Shown: positions 1 to 8,396 of the stretch, piece by piece
How the letters are laid out: each line of letters starts with the position of its first letter
Position numbering within the stretch: the stretch's first letter is position 1
Source of the DNA: DATAFF01 sp036265615
GTDB taxonomy: Bacteria > Pseudomonadota > Alphaproteobacteria > Rhizobiales > Aestuariivirgaceae
DNA length: 64,000 nt
Direction: 5' to 3'
NCBI GenBank assembly: GCA_036265615.1
Contig: DATAOT010000122.1
Span: forward strand, 1-64,000
Notes under the pieces: generated by a model
What the model saw: the letters and a program-made list of their open reading frames with translations, nothing else
Databases searched by the model: none
What the model was told of the DNA's origin: nothing
Position numbers and translations under genes: made by a program

Positions 1-1
1 A

Positions 2-1024
2 GCGATTGGCGGATTGGCGGCAGCCATCGCAATGCCGGCGATCGCTGCCGACAACTTGACCGTCGTCTCCTGGGGCGGCGCCTATCAGGACAGCGTCCGT
101 AAAGCCTTCTTCGAGCCGTTCATGAAGGAAAGCGGCGACAAAATCGTCGAGGAAGAGTTCAACGGGGAAATCGCCAAACAGCGTGCCATGGTCGAATCCG
201 GCAACATTACCTGGGACGTGGTCGAGAACGACTCCCAGACCGTGCTGGCCGCCTGTGCCGAGGGCATCATCGAGAAGATCGACTGGAACAAGCTCGGGCT
301 GAAGCGCGACCAGTTCATCGGTGCCGATGCCAGCGAATGCGTGGTGCCGAGCATCCTCTACGGCACAGTCTTCGCCTATGACACGACGAAGTTCAAAGAG
401 GCGCCGCAAACCATCAAGGATTTCTTCGACATCGAGAAGTTTCCCGGCAAGCGCGGGCTCTGGAAGAACCCCTTCATCAATCTCGAATGGGCGCTAATGG
501 CCGACGGCGTCGATGTCAAGGATGTCTATAACGTGCTCGGGACACCGGAAGGCGTCGACCGTGCCTTCAAGAAGCTCGACAGCATCAAGAGCAATCTCGT
601 GTGGTGGGAAGCGGGCGCCCAGCCGCCGCAACTGCTCGCTGGCGGCCAGGTGAGCATGACCTCAGCCTGGAACGGCCGCATCTACAAGGCGATCAACGAA
701 GACAAGAAGCCCTTCGCCATCATGTGGGATCACGAGGCGCTCGACTGGCAAGGCTGGACGGTGGTCAAAGGATCGAAGAAGGTCGATCTCGCCTACAAGT
801 TCATGGCCTTTGCCGGTCGTCCCGACCGCCAGGCCGACCAAACCAACTACATCTCCTATGGTCCGGGCAACAAGGACGCCATTGCCAACACCAATCCAAA
901 GGTCAAGAAGGATCTGCCCACCAACCCCGAAAACATGAAGACCGGCTTCATCGTCGATGCCAAATTCTGGGCCGACAATGGTGACAGCCTGCGCGAGCGG
1001 TTCAACGTGTGGTTGGCAAAGTAG
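2..1024 (+). CDS. PotD-type ABC transporter substrate-binding protein (5' truncated)
   Basis: Periplasmic binding protein of a spermidine/putrescine or opine-type ABC importer. The frame is open to the window edge, so the true start and most of the signal peptide lie upstream; what remains is the hydrophobic end of a signal peptide with a cleavage-like AIAA just before the mature protein. The start of the mature protein (VVSWGGAYQDSVRKAFFEPF) is characteristic of the PotD/SBP_bac_8 family. About 340 residues are present, the usual size. Two permease genes follow, the first overlapping this gene by 16 bases, so the three form one operon. No ATPase gene is visible downstream; it is probably upstream, outside the window. 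The substrate cannot be read from the sequence. Confidence 0.88.
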   Translation, partial: AIGGLAAAIAMPAIAADNLTVVSWGGAYQDSVRKAFFEPFMKESGDKIVEEEFNGEIAKQRAMVESGNITWDVVENDSQTVLAACAEGIIEKIDWNKLGLKRDQFIGADASECVVPSILYGTVFAYDTTKFKEAPQTIKDFFDIEKFPGKRGLWKNPFINLEWALMADGVDVKDVYNVLGTPEGVDRAFKKLDSIKSNLVWWEAGAQPPQLLAGGQVSMTSAWNGRIYKAINEDKKPFAIMWDHEALDWQGWTVVKGSKKVDLAYKFMAFAGRPDRQADQTNYISYGPGNKDAIANTNPKVKKDLPTNPENMKTGFIVDAKFWADNGDSLRERFNVWLAK

Positions 1025-2286
1025 AAACACTCGGTCAGGGGAGGCAGGCGCCTTCCCTCGCCTCTTCGGCAACGGCGAACGACCTCCCGCGGCAGCTCGC
1101 CGCTGCCGAACGTCGCGGTCATCTGCGTGCGCTTGTGCTCATTCTGCCGGTGTTCCTGTTTGTTCTCCTATCCTTCGTCATTCCGGTCGTGCTGCTGCTC
1201 AGCCGGGCTGTTATCGATCCAAGCATCGCCAGCAACCTGCCCAGAACCGTCGCCGCACTGGCCGACTGGGATGGCAAGGACCTGCCGTCGGAAGCGGCCT
1301 ATGCGGCGCTGGTCGCCGATCTCCATGACGTGCAGGCGCGCAACGCCGCCGCGTTCATTGCCAAGAGGTTGAATTACGAAATCAGCGGCATCAGAAGTCG
1401 CGTCATCGCCAGCGCCCGCAAGGCGGGCGCCATCACTGCTCCTCCGTACAAGGAGCAGATGATAGCCGCCGACCGGATGTGGGGAGACCGCCTGACCTGG
1501 GCCAAGGTCAAGCAATCGGGCCAGGTTCTCACTGCATTCTATCTCCTGCGCGTTCTCGATCTCGACCGCGATGTCGAAGGAAGGCTGGTCCCCGTCTCCC
1601 CTGATCAGGCGATCTACCGCACGCTGCTGTGGCGAACCTTCACCATCAGCCTCACCGTTACCCTGCTAACCCTGATCCTTGGCTATCCGGTCGCCTATGT
1701 GCTCGCTACAACGCCGCCGCGCATCTCCAATCTCCTGATGGTGCTGGTGCTCGTGCCTTTCTGGACATCGCTGCTGGTACGCACCACCGCCTGGTTCGTG
1801 CTGCTGCAGGACAATGGGCCGATCAACGATCTTCTGATCTTCATGAACGTCACCGAGCACCCTCTGCGACTGATCTTCAGCCGCTTTGGCACCATCGTCG
1901 CGATGACACATATCCAGCTGCCCTTTACAATCCTGCCGATCTACAGCGTGATGAAATCGATCTCGCCGTCCTATATGCGGGCGGCTCGCTCGCTCGGCGG
2001 CGGTCCCTTCTATTCGTTCTTCAAGATCTATTTCCCGCTCACCCTGCCCGGCATCGGCGCCGGCTGTCTCCTCACCTTCATCCTGTCGCTCGGCTATTAC
2101 ATCACCCCGGCGCTGGTTGGCGGCCCCTCGGATCAGATGATTTCCGGGGTGATCGCCACCACGATGAATCTCGAGAACAATTGGGGCAAAGCGAGCGCCT
2201 TGAGCGCCATCCTGCTTGGCGCAACCCTGGTGCTGTTCTACGTGTACAATCGTTTGGTCGGGATCGACAAAGTCAAGCTCGGCTAG
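1009..2286 (+). CDS. PotB-type ABC transporter permease with enlarged N-terminal loop
   Basis: Inner-membrane permease of the importer whose binding protein lies just upstream. GTG start inside the end of that gene. One membrane segment at about residues 42-66 is followed by roughly 130 mainly hydrophilic residues, then the binding-protein-dependent permease domain (about 205-415) with the EAA loop near residues 320-345 (RAARSLGGGPFYSFFK). At 425 residues it is longer than a standard PotB (about 290); the excess is the loop between the first and second membrane segments. The companion permease starts 5 bases after the stop. Function as a permease is secure; substrate and the role of the loop are unknown. 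Confidence 0.88.
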   Translation: MVGKVETLGQGRQAPSLASSATANDLPRQLAAAERRGHLRALVLILPVFLFVLLSFVIPVVLLLSRAVIDPSIASNLPRTVAALADWDGKDLPSEAAYAALVADLHDVQARNAAAFIAKRLNYEISGIRSRVIASARKAGAITAPPYKEQMIAADRMWGDRLTWAKVKQSGQVLTAFYLLRVLDLDRDVEGRLVPVSPDQAIYRTLLWRTFTISLTVTLLTLILGYPVAYVLATTPPRISNLLMVLVLVPFWTSLLVRTTAWFVLLQDNGPINDLLIFMNVTEHPLRLIFSRFGTIVAMTHIQLPFTILPIYSVMKSISPSYMRAARSLGGGPFYSFFKIYFPLTLPGIGAGCLLTFILSLGYYITPALVGGPSDQMISGVIATTMNLENNWGKASALSAILLGATLVLFYVYNRLVGIDKVKLG

Positions 2287-2291
2287 CGACC

Positions 2292-3122
2292 ATGCTGCGC
2301 CCGCTCACCTATGCCACACTGCCGGAAAAGATCGTCCATTACGGCACGCTGGTCTTTACCGGGCTCGTGCTGCTTTTCCTCATCTCGCCGGTGCTGGCGA
2401 TCGTTCCGCTCTCCTTCAATGCCGAGCCCTATTTCAGCTATCCCATGCCCGGCTTGTCATTGCAGTGGTACCGCGATTTCTTCGGCAATGCCCGCTGGCG
2501 CGACGCCCTAATCCTCAGTTTCGAGCTCGCCGCCTGCGTCACGGTGCTGGCGACAGCGCTGGGGACGGTTGCGGCGCTGGGCCTGAGCCGCACCAGCCTG
2601 CCTTGGCGAGGCGTCATTCTCGGCTTGCTGATCCTGCCGATGATCGTGCCGGTCATCATCACCGCCGTCTCGGTCTTCATGTTCTACGGATATTTCGGAC
2701 TGATCGGCACTTTTCCGGGCCTGGTGCTGGCGCACACGGTGCTGGCCGTGCCCTTTGTGGTCATCACGGTGACGGCAACGCTGACCAGTTTCGATTGGAG
2801 CCTCGATCGTGCGGCGCAAGGACTGGGCGCCCCGCCTTATCTGAGCTTTCGCAAGGTGATCCTGCCGTTGATCATGCCCGGCGTGGTCAGCGGCGCCCTC
2901 TTCGCCTTCGTCACCTCGTTCGACGAGGTGGTGGTCGCATTGTTCCTGTCGAGCGCCGAGCAGAGAACCTTGCCGAAGCAGATGTTCAGCGGCATTCGCG
3001 AGATGATCAGCCCGACCATCACTGCCGCCGCCACCGTTCAGATCGTGATCTCCACCCTGATGCTGGTGGGCGTCGAGCTGCTCCGCCGCCGTTCCGAGCG
3101 GCTCCGCGGGATCAGACCCTAG
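2292..3122 (+). CDS. PotC-type ABC transporter permease
   Basis: Second inner-membrane permease of the same importer. The ATG start lies 5 bases after the previous stop, giving 276 residues, the normal PotC length. About six membrane segments are visible; the EAA loop (DRAAQGLGAPPYLSFRKVIL) sits at about residues 175-195 and would contact the ATPase. It is the last gene of the run; a candidate terminator hairpin follows. Polyamine, opine or amino acid substrates are all possible for this family. Confidence 0.9.
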   Translation: MLRPLTYATLPEKIVHYGTLVFTGLVLLFLISPVLAIVPLSFNAEPYFSYPMPGLSLQWYRDFFGNARWRDALILSFELAACVTVLATALGTVAALGLSRTSLPWRGVILGLLILPMIVPVIITAVSVFMFYGYFGLIGTFPGLVLAHTVLAVPFVVITVTATLTSFDWSLDRAAQGLGAPPYLSFRKVILPLIMPGVVSGALFAFVTSFDEVVVALFLSSAEQRTLPKQMFSGIREMISPTITAAATVQIVISTLMLVGVELLRRRSERLRGIRP

Positions 3123-3161
3123 GAAAAAACGGGGTCGGTGAGGCGGACTAAGGACCTGGTT

Positions 3162-3192
3162 GGGAACATTGGAGCTTCGGTTCCCATTTTGT
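3162..3192 (+). terminator. Candidate rho-independent terminator after the permease operon
   Basis: GGGAAC at 3162-3167 can pair with GTTCCC at 3180-3185, followed by a T-rich stretch (ATTTTGTTGTT). The stem is only 6 bp with a 12-base loop, so this is weak. It lies in the 172-base AT-richer gap between the permease operon and the phosphotransferase gene; nothing else was recognised in that gap. Confidence 0.35.
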
Positions 3193-3294
3193 TGTTCTTC
3201 GACTGGATATTCGAGCCAGAGCGGCGGAGGACTTCAGTTTTAGGCAATTTTTAGCCAAACCGTTTGCAGTTTTCTCGAGAGTTCCGGGCACGCC

Positions 3295-4419
3295 ATGAGC
3301 TCCAATGAATTACAAAACCTCACTGACGCCGTCGCTCACCAAATGTCGCTTGTGTTCGGAGAGGGCGCCAATCTAGACCCGGCCACGCCGGCTGGCCTTC
3401 ACGGCCGCTATTCATTCATGTTTCACTACCGGATCAGATTGCCGGATGGGATTATCAAATCAATCATCGTGAAGATCCCTCGCGACGCCTGGATGAAAAC
3501 CCTGCATGAAGCGATAAGCTCAGACCATATCCGGGGCATAATCACTACAGAGTTCGAAATATTGAATGCCATTGCAGATGCAGTCGAAGGCGAGCCGCTG
3601 CTTTGTGCCATTCGCCCTCTCGCAATCTTGCCGGAGTTCAACGCTGTAGTGATGGACGATGTGGAGATGACACTGCTTAAGACCTCGCTCTCCAGGTTTT
3701 CTCCAACGTGGGTGAATAGCGAAGACTGGAAGCAATTCGAAGGCCCGCTGGAGTTGGCCGGGAAATTGCTGCGAGTCATCCATTCTCGGTTCGCTACGAC
3801 GCAGCAGGAAAGCCTTGAAAGTCTTCGCGTGCTGGAGAACCCTGCAGAATCGCTGGACGCTCTCGGACGTCACGATCGGTCGTCGAACGCACTTCTCCAT
3901 CCACTTATTGATTTGTACGAATCGGTAAAGTCTGTGCGGGTTCCGCTTGCGGGGCTTCACAATGACTATCACCTCGGGAATGTATTCGTCACTCCGGAGG
4001 GGAAAGTGGGGACTCTGGATCCAAACTGGACGGCGTCGGGCTCCGTCTATGTGGATCTGGCCTGCATCATCAGCTATCCGCAGACGCGCCGGGTGCAGGT
4101 GCTCACGCAAGGACTGCGATTTCCCTCGTCGCTTCGTGAACCCTACGAGACGGCGCTGCTACGCGGGTATTTCACTGGCTCGCAATTCTCATATCCGGTC
4201 CTGTATTTCTACTGCGCGACAGCCGCGCTGGAAAAGTGGCTATATATCGAAGATCTGTTGCGCCAGCTTCCGCGTGCCGGATCATGGGCTGCGTCCCGGT
4301 GGGTCCGTCATTATTTTCACGGCTTGATCAGGCAGTATCTGGAGCAGGGCCTGAAGGCAAGCGCATCCAATCGTCAGCTCGACGACAGAGAGCACCTGGC
4401 GCCCCTCAGCCGCAGTTGA
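3295..4419 (+). CDS. Aminoglycoside-phosphotransferase-fold kinase, substrate unknown
   Basis: Small-molecule kinase of the APH/choline-kinase-like fold. The catalytic loop HNDYHLGN is at about residues 222-229, with D the catalytic base and N a metal ligand; LDPNW about 15 residues later carries the second metal-binding aspartate (DFG equivalent). At 374 residues the length fits the family. The gene stands alone between an importer operon and convergent mclA, so context does not give a substrate. Its codon use and the region before it look less GC-rich than the neighbours (many AAT, ATA, TTG codons), which suggests acquisition by transfer. ATG chosen as the first start in frame; no strong ribosome binding site is visible. 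Confidence 0.72.
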   Translation: MSSNELQNLTDAVAHQMSLVFGEGANLDPATPAGLHGRYSFMFHYRIRLPDGIIKSIIVKIPRDAWMKTLHEAISSDHIRGIITTEFEILNAIADAVEGEPLLCAIRPLAILPEFNAVVMDDVEMTLLKTSLSRFSPTWVNSEDWKQFEGPLELAGKLLRVIHSRFATTQQESLESLRVLENPAESLDALGRHDRSSNALLHPLIDLYESVKSVRVPLAGLHNDYHLGNVFVTPEGKVGTLDPNWTASGSVYVDLACIISYPQTRRVQVLTQGLRFPSSLREPYETALLRGYFTGSQFSYPVLYFYCATAALEKWLYIEDLLRQLPRAGSWAASRWVRHYFHGLIRQYLEQGLKASASNRQLDDREHLAPLSRS

Positions 4420-4427
4420 GCGGCTGA
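4406..4427. terminator. Hairpin at the convergent 3' ends of the kinase gene and mclA
   Basis: TCAGCCGC (4406-4413) and GCGGCTGA (4420-4427) form a perfect 8-bp stem with a 6-base loop that contains most of the kinase stop codon. There is no T tract, so it may be a weak bidirectional terminator or a 3'-end protecting hairpin. Confidence 0.35.
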
Positions 4428-4449
4428 CGGGATCAAGCGAGGACATATC

Positions 4450-5436
4450 CTATTTCCGGGCGGCCGCCTCGATCTGCTCTGCCTTCTTGACCAGGACCTC
4501 GGCCTGACGAATCGAGGCATAGTCGATCAAGCGGCCGTCGAGCGATACCGCTCCCTTGCCGGCCTTGGCCGCTTCATCCATGGCGATCAGAATCCGCCTG
4601 GCGCGCGTCACCTCTTTCTCGGACGGACTCATGACCTCGTTGGCAAGCGCGATTTGCGAGGGATGGATCGCCCATTTGCCTTCGTAGCCGAGCGCTGCCG
4701 CGCGGCGCGCCGCCGCCTTGAAGCCCTCGGCATCGCCAAAATCGCCGAAGGGCCCATCGATCGGGCGCAGGCCATTGGCACGCGCCGCGACGCACATGCG
4801 GGCCAGTGCATAGTGCCACATGTCGCCCCAGTGGCTTTGACGCTCGGCGCCGGCTTCGACATCGGTGAGCACGGAATAGTCGGGATTGGCGCCGCCGATA
4901 TTCGTGGTGCGCGCGCGGGTCGAGGCGGCATAGTCGGCAACCCCGAAATGCAGCGATTCATTGCGCCGGCTGGCGGCAGCGATCTCCTCGACATTTTGCA
5001 TGCCGAGCGCGGTTTCGATAATGAGCTCGAAGCCAATGCGCTTCTGGCGGCTCTTCATGGTTTCGATCTGGGTGACGAGCATGTCCACGGCATAGACATC
5101 GGCGGCGGTGCCGACCTTGGGGATCATGATCAGGTCGAGCCGCTCGCCCGTCTGCTCCAGCACATCGACGACATCACGATACATGTAATGAGTATCGAGG
5201 CCGTTGATTCGAACCGAGATCGTCTTGGTGCCCCAATCCTGCTCGTTGAGGGCGGCGATGATGTTCTTGCGCGCCGTCGGCTTGTCGTCGGGAGCGACCG
5301 CATCCTCGAGATCGAGGAAGATCACGTCGGCAGCCGACGCAGCAGCCTTGGCAAAGAGCTGCGGCTGGCTGCCCGGCACGGCCAGTTCGCTGCGGTTGAG
5401 CCGAGGCGGCGCCTGCTCGATCGTGAAGAAGCTCAT
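4450..5436 (-). CDS. mclA: L-malyl-CoA/beta-methylmalyl-CoA lyase (CoA ester lyase)
   Basis: Cleaves L-malyl-CoA to acetyl-CoA and glyoxylate, the closing step of the serine cycle. The sequence is close to methylotroph MclA throughout: RSELAVPGSQPQLF near the N-terminus, DVIFLDLEDAVAPDDK (acidic metal/CoA region), INGLDTHYMYRDVV, FGVADYAASTRAR, RPIDGPFGDF and GKWAIHPSQI. ATG at 5436 gives 328 residues starting MSFFTIEQAPPRLNRSELA like the family; a GTG four codons upstream is possible but abuts the ribosome binding site. It lies 29 bases downstream of a response regulator on the same strand, probably in one transcript, and divergent from mtkA-mtkB-ppc, which supply its substrate. In methylotrophs these genes usually run in one direction. 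Confidence 0.95.
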   Translation of the reverse strand: MSFFTIEQAPPRLNRSELAVPGSQPQLFAKAAASAADVIFLDLEDAVAPDDKPTARKNIIAALNEQDWGTKTISVRINGLDTHYMYRDVVDVLEQTGERLDLIMIPKVGTAADVYAVDMLVTQIETMKSRQKRIGFELIIETALGMQNVEEIAAASRRNESLHFGVADYAASTRARTTNIGGANPDYSVLTDVEAGAERQSHWGDMWHYALARMCVAARANGLRPIDGPFGDFGDAEGFKAAARRAAALGYEGKWAIHPSQIALANEVMSPSEKEVTRARRILIAMDEAAKAGKGAVSLDGRLIDYASIRQAEVLVKKAEQIEAAARK

Positions 5437-5465
5437 GGTGTCTTGCACTCCCTGTTGACCACTGC

Positions 5466-6092
5466 CTACTGCCTCTTCCCGAGCCGTTCGGCAAGCCCTG
5501 ATGAGTAATAGTAGGCAATCGCTTCGGCGCGGTTGGCCATGGAGAGCTTATCGAAGAGATTCTTGAGGTGGAACTTCACCGTATTGACACTGATGCCGAA
5601 TTCGGCACCGAGCGCCTTGTTGGAAAGCCCGCGCGACAGTGCGACAAGAAGCGCCCGCTCGCGTTCGGTCAGCTCATTGACCGGGTCGCGGTGAAGATCG
5701 CGGATGTCGAAATAGGGGAAGAGCATCTGGCCGCGCGCGACGCCGCGGACCACTTCGAGAAGCTCCTCGGGTGGATTGGAACGGGGACAGAAACCGGCCG
5801 CACCGGCGGCCATCGAGCGGCGGACCGCATCGGGCGGATCGAGGCCGCCATAGACGACAACCTTCACTGCCGAACCCATGGACTTCAGGGCCCGGATCAC
5901 CTGCTCCCCGCCAAGCTTCGGCAAGTGCCAGTCGATCACCGCAACATCCACCGGCACCCGCTGCACCGTCTCAAGAAAGGCTTCCGCCGTCGCGGTGGTG
6001 GCGATCAGGCTGAAATCGCGGTTGCGATCGAAGAACTCGGACAGAGCGGCGAGCATAAGCGGGTTGCCGTCCGCCACCGCGACCTCGATCAT
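5466..6092 (-). CDS. NarL/LuxR-family response regulator with atypical receiver
   Basis: Transcription factor with an N-terminal receiver domain (about residues 1-115) and a C-terminal LuxR-type helix-turn-helix (about 140-205; LTERERALLVALSRGLSNKA, SVNTVKFHLKNLF). The phospho-acceptor aspartate is kept (VIDWHLP), but other receiver residues deviate: the acidic pair is DG (VADGNPL) not DD, the switch Thr/Ser position reads YGG, and the invariant lysine region reads CPRSN, with R in place of K. Phosphorylation may be altered or absent. No histidine kinase is nearby. It sits between mclA and mtkA, so control of the serine-cycle genes is the obvious inference. Start at ATG 6092 matches usual NarL N-termini; an in-frame GTG at 6140 would add 16 residues. 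Confidence 0.87.
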   Translation of the reverse strand: MIEVAVADGNPLMLAALSEFFDRNRDFSLIATTATAEAFLETVQRVPVDVAVIDWHLPKLGGEQVIRALKSMGSAVKVVVYGGLDPPDAVRRSMAAGAAGFCPRSNPPEELLEVVRGVARGQMLFPYFDIRDLHRDPVNELTERERALLVALSRGLSNKALGAEFGISVNTVKFHLKNLFDKLSMANRAEAIAYYYSSGLAERLGKRQ

Positions 6093-6283
6093 TTGAGAAG
6101 CTCTGACGCGCAATTCCAACCCTTCCGAATGGTCGAGCACCCCCGAAACGACACTTTAGGGTAGGAAACTGCCTCTCTTCAAGCATGAAGTCTCGGGCAG
6201 GGCAAGAGAGTGTTCCCCGGAATCGCCTTCCGCGCCAAAGTCGCAAGAGACAGGCTGAGCCAGTGCTCAAGAGAGGTCAGCGG

Positions 6284-7471
6284 ATGGACATCCACGAATA
6301 TCAAGCGAAAGACATCCTCGCCCGCTTCGGCGTGCCGTCGCCGCGTGGCGGCCTCGCCTACAGCCCGGAGCAGGCGGCTTACCGGGCGCGGGAGATTGGC
6401 GGCAATCGCTGGATCGTCAAGGCACAGGTTCATACCGGCGGCCGCGGCAAGGCCGGCGGCGTCAAGCTGTGCAGCAGCGAGGACGAGGTCGAGGAGGCAG
6501 CGAACGAACTGTTCGGCAGGCGGCTGGTCACCCCGCAGACCGGGGCGGCCGGCAAGGTCGTCTACCGCCTCTATGTGGAAGCGGCCGTCGCCATCAAGCG
6601 TGAAATCTATCTCGGCTTCGTGCTCGACCGCGTCAGCGAGCGGGTGATGGTCGTGGCCTCCTCGAGCGGCGGCATGGAGATCGAAGAGATTGCGGCCAGG
6701 TCCCCGCAATCGATCCTGCGAACCGTTGTCGAGCCGGCCGTCGGAATGCAGTCCTTCCAAGCGCGCGAGATCGCTTTCGGGCTCGGCATCGAGCCGGTGC
6801 TCGTCCAGGAAGCCGTCAACGCCATTCTCGGCGCCTACAAGGCCTTTGCGGAGCTCGATGCCATGATGGTGGAGATCAATCCGCTGGTCATCACCGAGGA
6901 CGGACGGGTGCTGGCAGCGGATGCCAAGATGACTTTCGACGACAACGCCTTGTTCCGCCGCCCCGATGTCGCCGAGCTTCGCGACAAGTCGCAGGAGGAC
7001 CCCAGGGAGACCCGTGCCGCCGACCGCGGCCTCGCCTATGTGGGCCTCGACGGCAACATCGGCTGCATCGTCAACGGTGCGGGGCTCGCCATGGCAACGA
7101 TGGACATGATCAAGGCGGCGGGCGGAGAGCCTGCGAACTTCCTCGATATCGGCGGCGGCGCCACGCCTGAGCGGGTGAGCAAGGCGTTTCGGCTGGTGCT
7201 CTCGGATGCCAATGTACAGGCCATCCTCGTCAACATCTTCGCCGGCATCAACCGTTGCGACTGGGTGGCCGAGGGCGTGGTGCAGGCGCTCGAGAAGAAC
7301 CCGGTCAACATCCCCGTGGTGGTGCGGCTTGCCGGAACGAATGTCGAGGAAGGCCGCAAGATCCTCGCCCGTTCGGGATTGCCGATCATCCGCGCCTCCA
7401 CTCTCGCTGAGGCAGCGCAGCGCGCCGTCGCCGCCTGGCGAAACGATGTGAGAGGAAAGCGCGAGCAGTGA
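6284..7471 (+). CDS. mtkA: Malate-CoA ligase beta subunit (malate thiokinase)
   Basis: ATP-grasp subunit of malate thiokinase, which with MtkB makes L-malyl-CoA from malate, CoA and ATP for the serine cycle. The start MDIHEYQAKDILARFGV and features such as KAQVHTGGRGKAGGVK, EINPLVI and FLDIGGGATPERV match succinyl/malate-CoA ligase beta subunits. ATG at 6284 is preceded by AGAGGT and gives 395 residues, the usual length; an upstream in-frame start would add a non-homologous leader. mtkB follows after 34 bases and ppc overlaps mtkB. Succinate-CoA ligase is the alternative by homology, but the neighbours mclA and ppc favour malate. Confidence 0.93.
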   Translation: MDIHEYQAKDILARFGVPSPRGGLAYSPEQAAYRAREIGGNRWIVKAQVHTGGRGKAGGVKLCSSEDEVEEAANELFGRRLVTPQTGAAGKVVYRLYVEAAVAIKREIYLGFVLDRVSERVMVVASSSGGMEIEEIAARSPQSILRTVVEPAVGMQSFQAREIAFGLGIEPVLVQEAVNAILGAYKAFAELDAMMVEINPLVITEDGRVLAADAKMTFDDNALFRRPDVAELRDKSQEDPRETRAADRGLAYVGLDGNIGCIVNGAGLAMATMDMIKAAGGEPANFLDIGGGATPERVSKAFRLVLSDANVQAILVNIFAGINRCDWVAEGVVQALEKNPVNIPVVVRLAGTNVEEGRKILARSGLPIIRASTLAEAAQRAVAAWRNDVRGKREQ

Positions 7472-7505
7472 TCAGGGCATCGGACAACAGGCAGCAGGCA
7501 GACCA

Positions 7506-8396
7506 ATGACCATTCTCGTCGACCGCAACACCCGAGTGCTTGTCCAAGGCATCACAGGCAAGATCGGTGCTTTTCACACTCAGGAGATGATCGAATACGG
7601 GACCCACGTCGTCGGCGGCGTGACGCCCGGAAAGGGCGGCACCCGGCAAGGCGGCATACAGGTGTTCGACACAGTCAAGCAGGCCGTTGACGAGACCGAG
7701 GCAACCGCCAGCATCGTCTTCGTGCCGCCGCCGTTCGCGGCCGATGCGATCATGGAAGCGGCCGACGCCGGCATCAAGCTCTGCGTCGCCATCACCGACG
7801 GCATACCGGCGCAGGACATGATCCGCGTGAAGCGCTACATGCGCCGCTATTCGCGCGAGAACCGAATGCGGCTCATCGGCCCGAACTGTGCAGGGGTGAT
7901 CAGCCCTGGCAAGGCGCTGCTCGGCATCATGCCGGGCCACATCTATCTCGAGGGCAATGTCGGGATCGTCGGCCGCTCAGGCACGCTCGGCTACGAGGCG
8001 GCTTCGCAGATGAAGGAGCTCGGGATCGGCGTGTCGACCAGCGTCGGAATCGGCGGCGATCCGATCAATGGTTCGTCCTTCAAGGATATTCTCGAGCTGT
8101 TCGAAACAGACCGCGACACCCGGGCAGTCATGATGATCGGCGAGATCGGGGGGCCGCAGGAGGCGGAAGCCGCCCAATTCATCAAGGAGAATATGAAAAA
8201 GCCGGTGGTCGCCTATGTTGCCGGGCTGTCAGCACCGAAAGGACGTCGCATGGGTCATGCCGGAGCGATCATCTCGGCATTTGGCGAGAGCGCGAGCGAG
8301 AAGGTCGAAATCCTGCGCGAAGTCGGCGTCACCATCGCGCCATCACCCTCCGAGATCGGCGAGGCGATGGCCCACGTGCTGAGGCGGGCGGCATGA
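7506..8396 (+). CDS. mtkB: Malate-CoA ligase alpha subunit (malate thiokinase)
   Basis: CoA-binding, phospho-histidine subunit of malate thiokinase, partner of MtkA. An N-terminal CoA-binding Rossmann region (VQGITGKIGAFHTQEMIEYG) is followed by GVTPGKGG, GPNCAGVISPG and GRSGTLGYEA; the phosphorylated histidine is in MGHAGAIIS near residue 250. 296 residues, the normal size. ATG lies 34 bases after mtkA; the gap holds GGCAGCA-type heptamers and no strong ribosome binding site. Its stop overlaps the ppc start (ATGA), so translation of the two is probably coupled. Confidence 0.93.
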   Translation: MTILVDRNTRVLVQGITGKIGAFHTQEMIEYGTHVVGGVTPGKGGTRQGGIQVFDTVKQAVDETEATASIVFVPPPFAADAIMEAADAGIKLCVAITDGIPAQDMIRVKRYMRRYSRENRMRLIGPNCAGVISPGKALLGIMPGHIYLEGNVGIVGRSGTLGYEAASQMKELGIGVSTSVGIGGDPINGSSFKDILELFETDRDTRAVMMIGEIGGPQEAEAAQFIKENMKKPVVAYVAGLSAPKGRRMGHAGAIISAFGESASEKVEILREVGVTIAPSPSEIGEAMAHVLRRAA

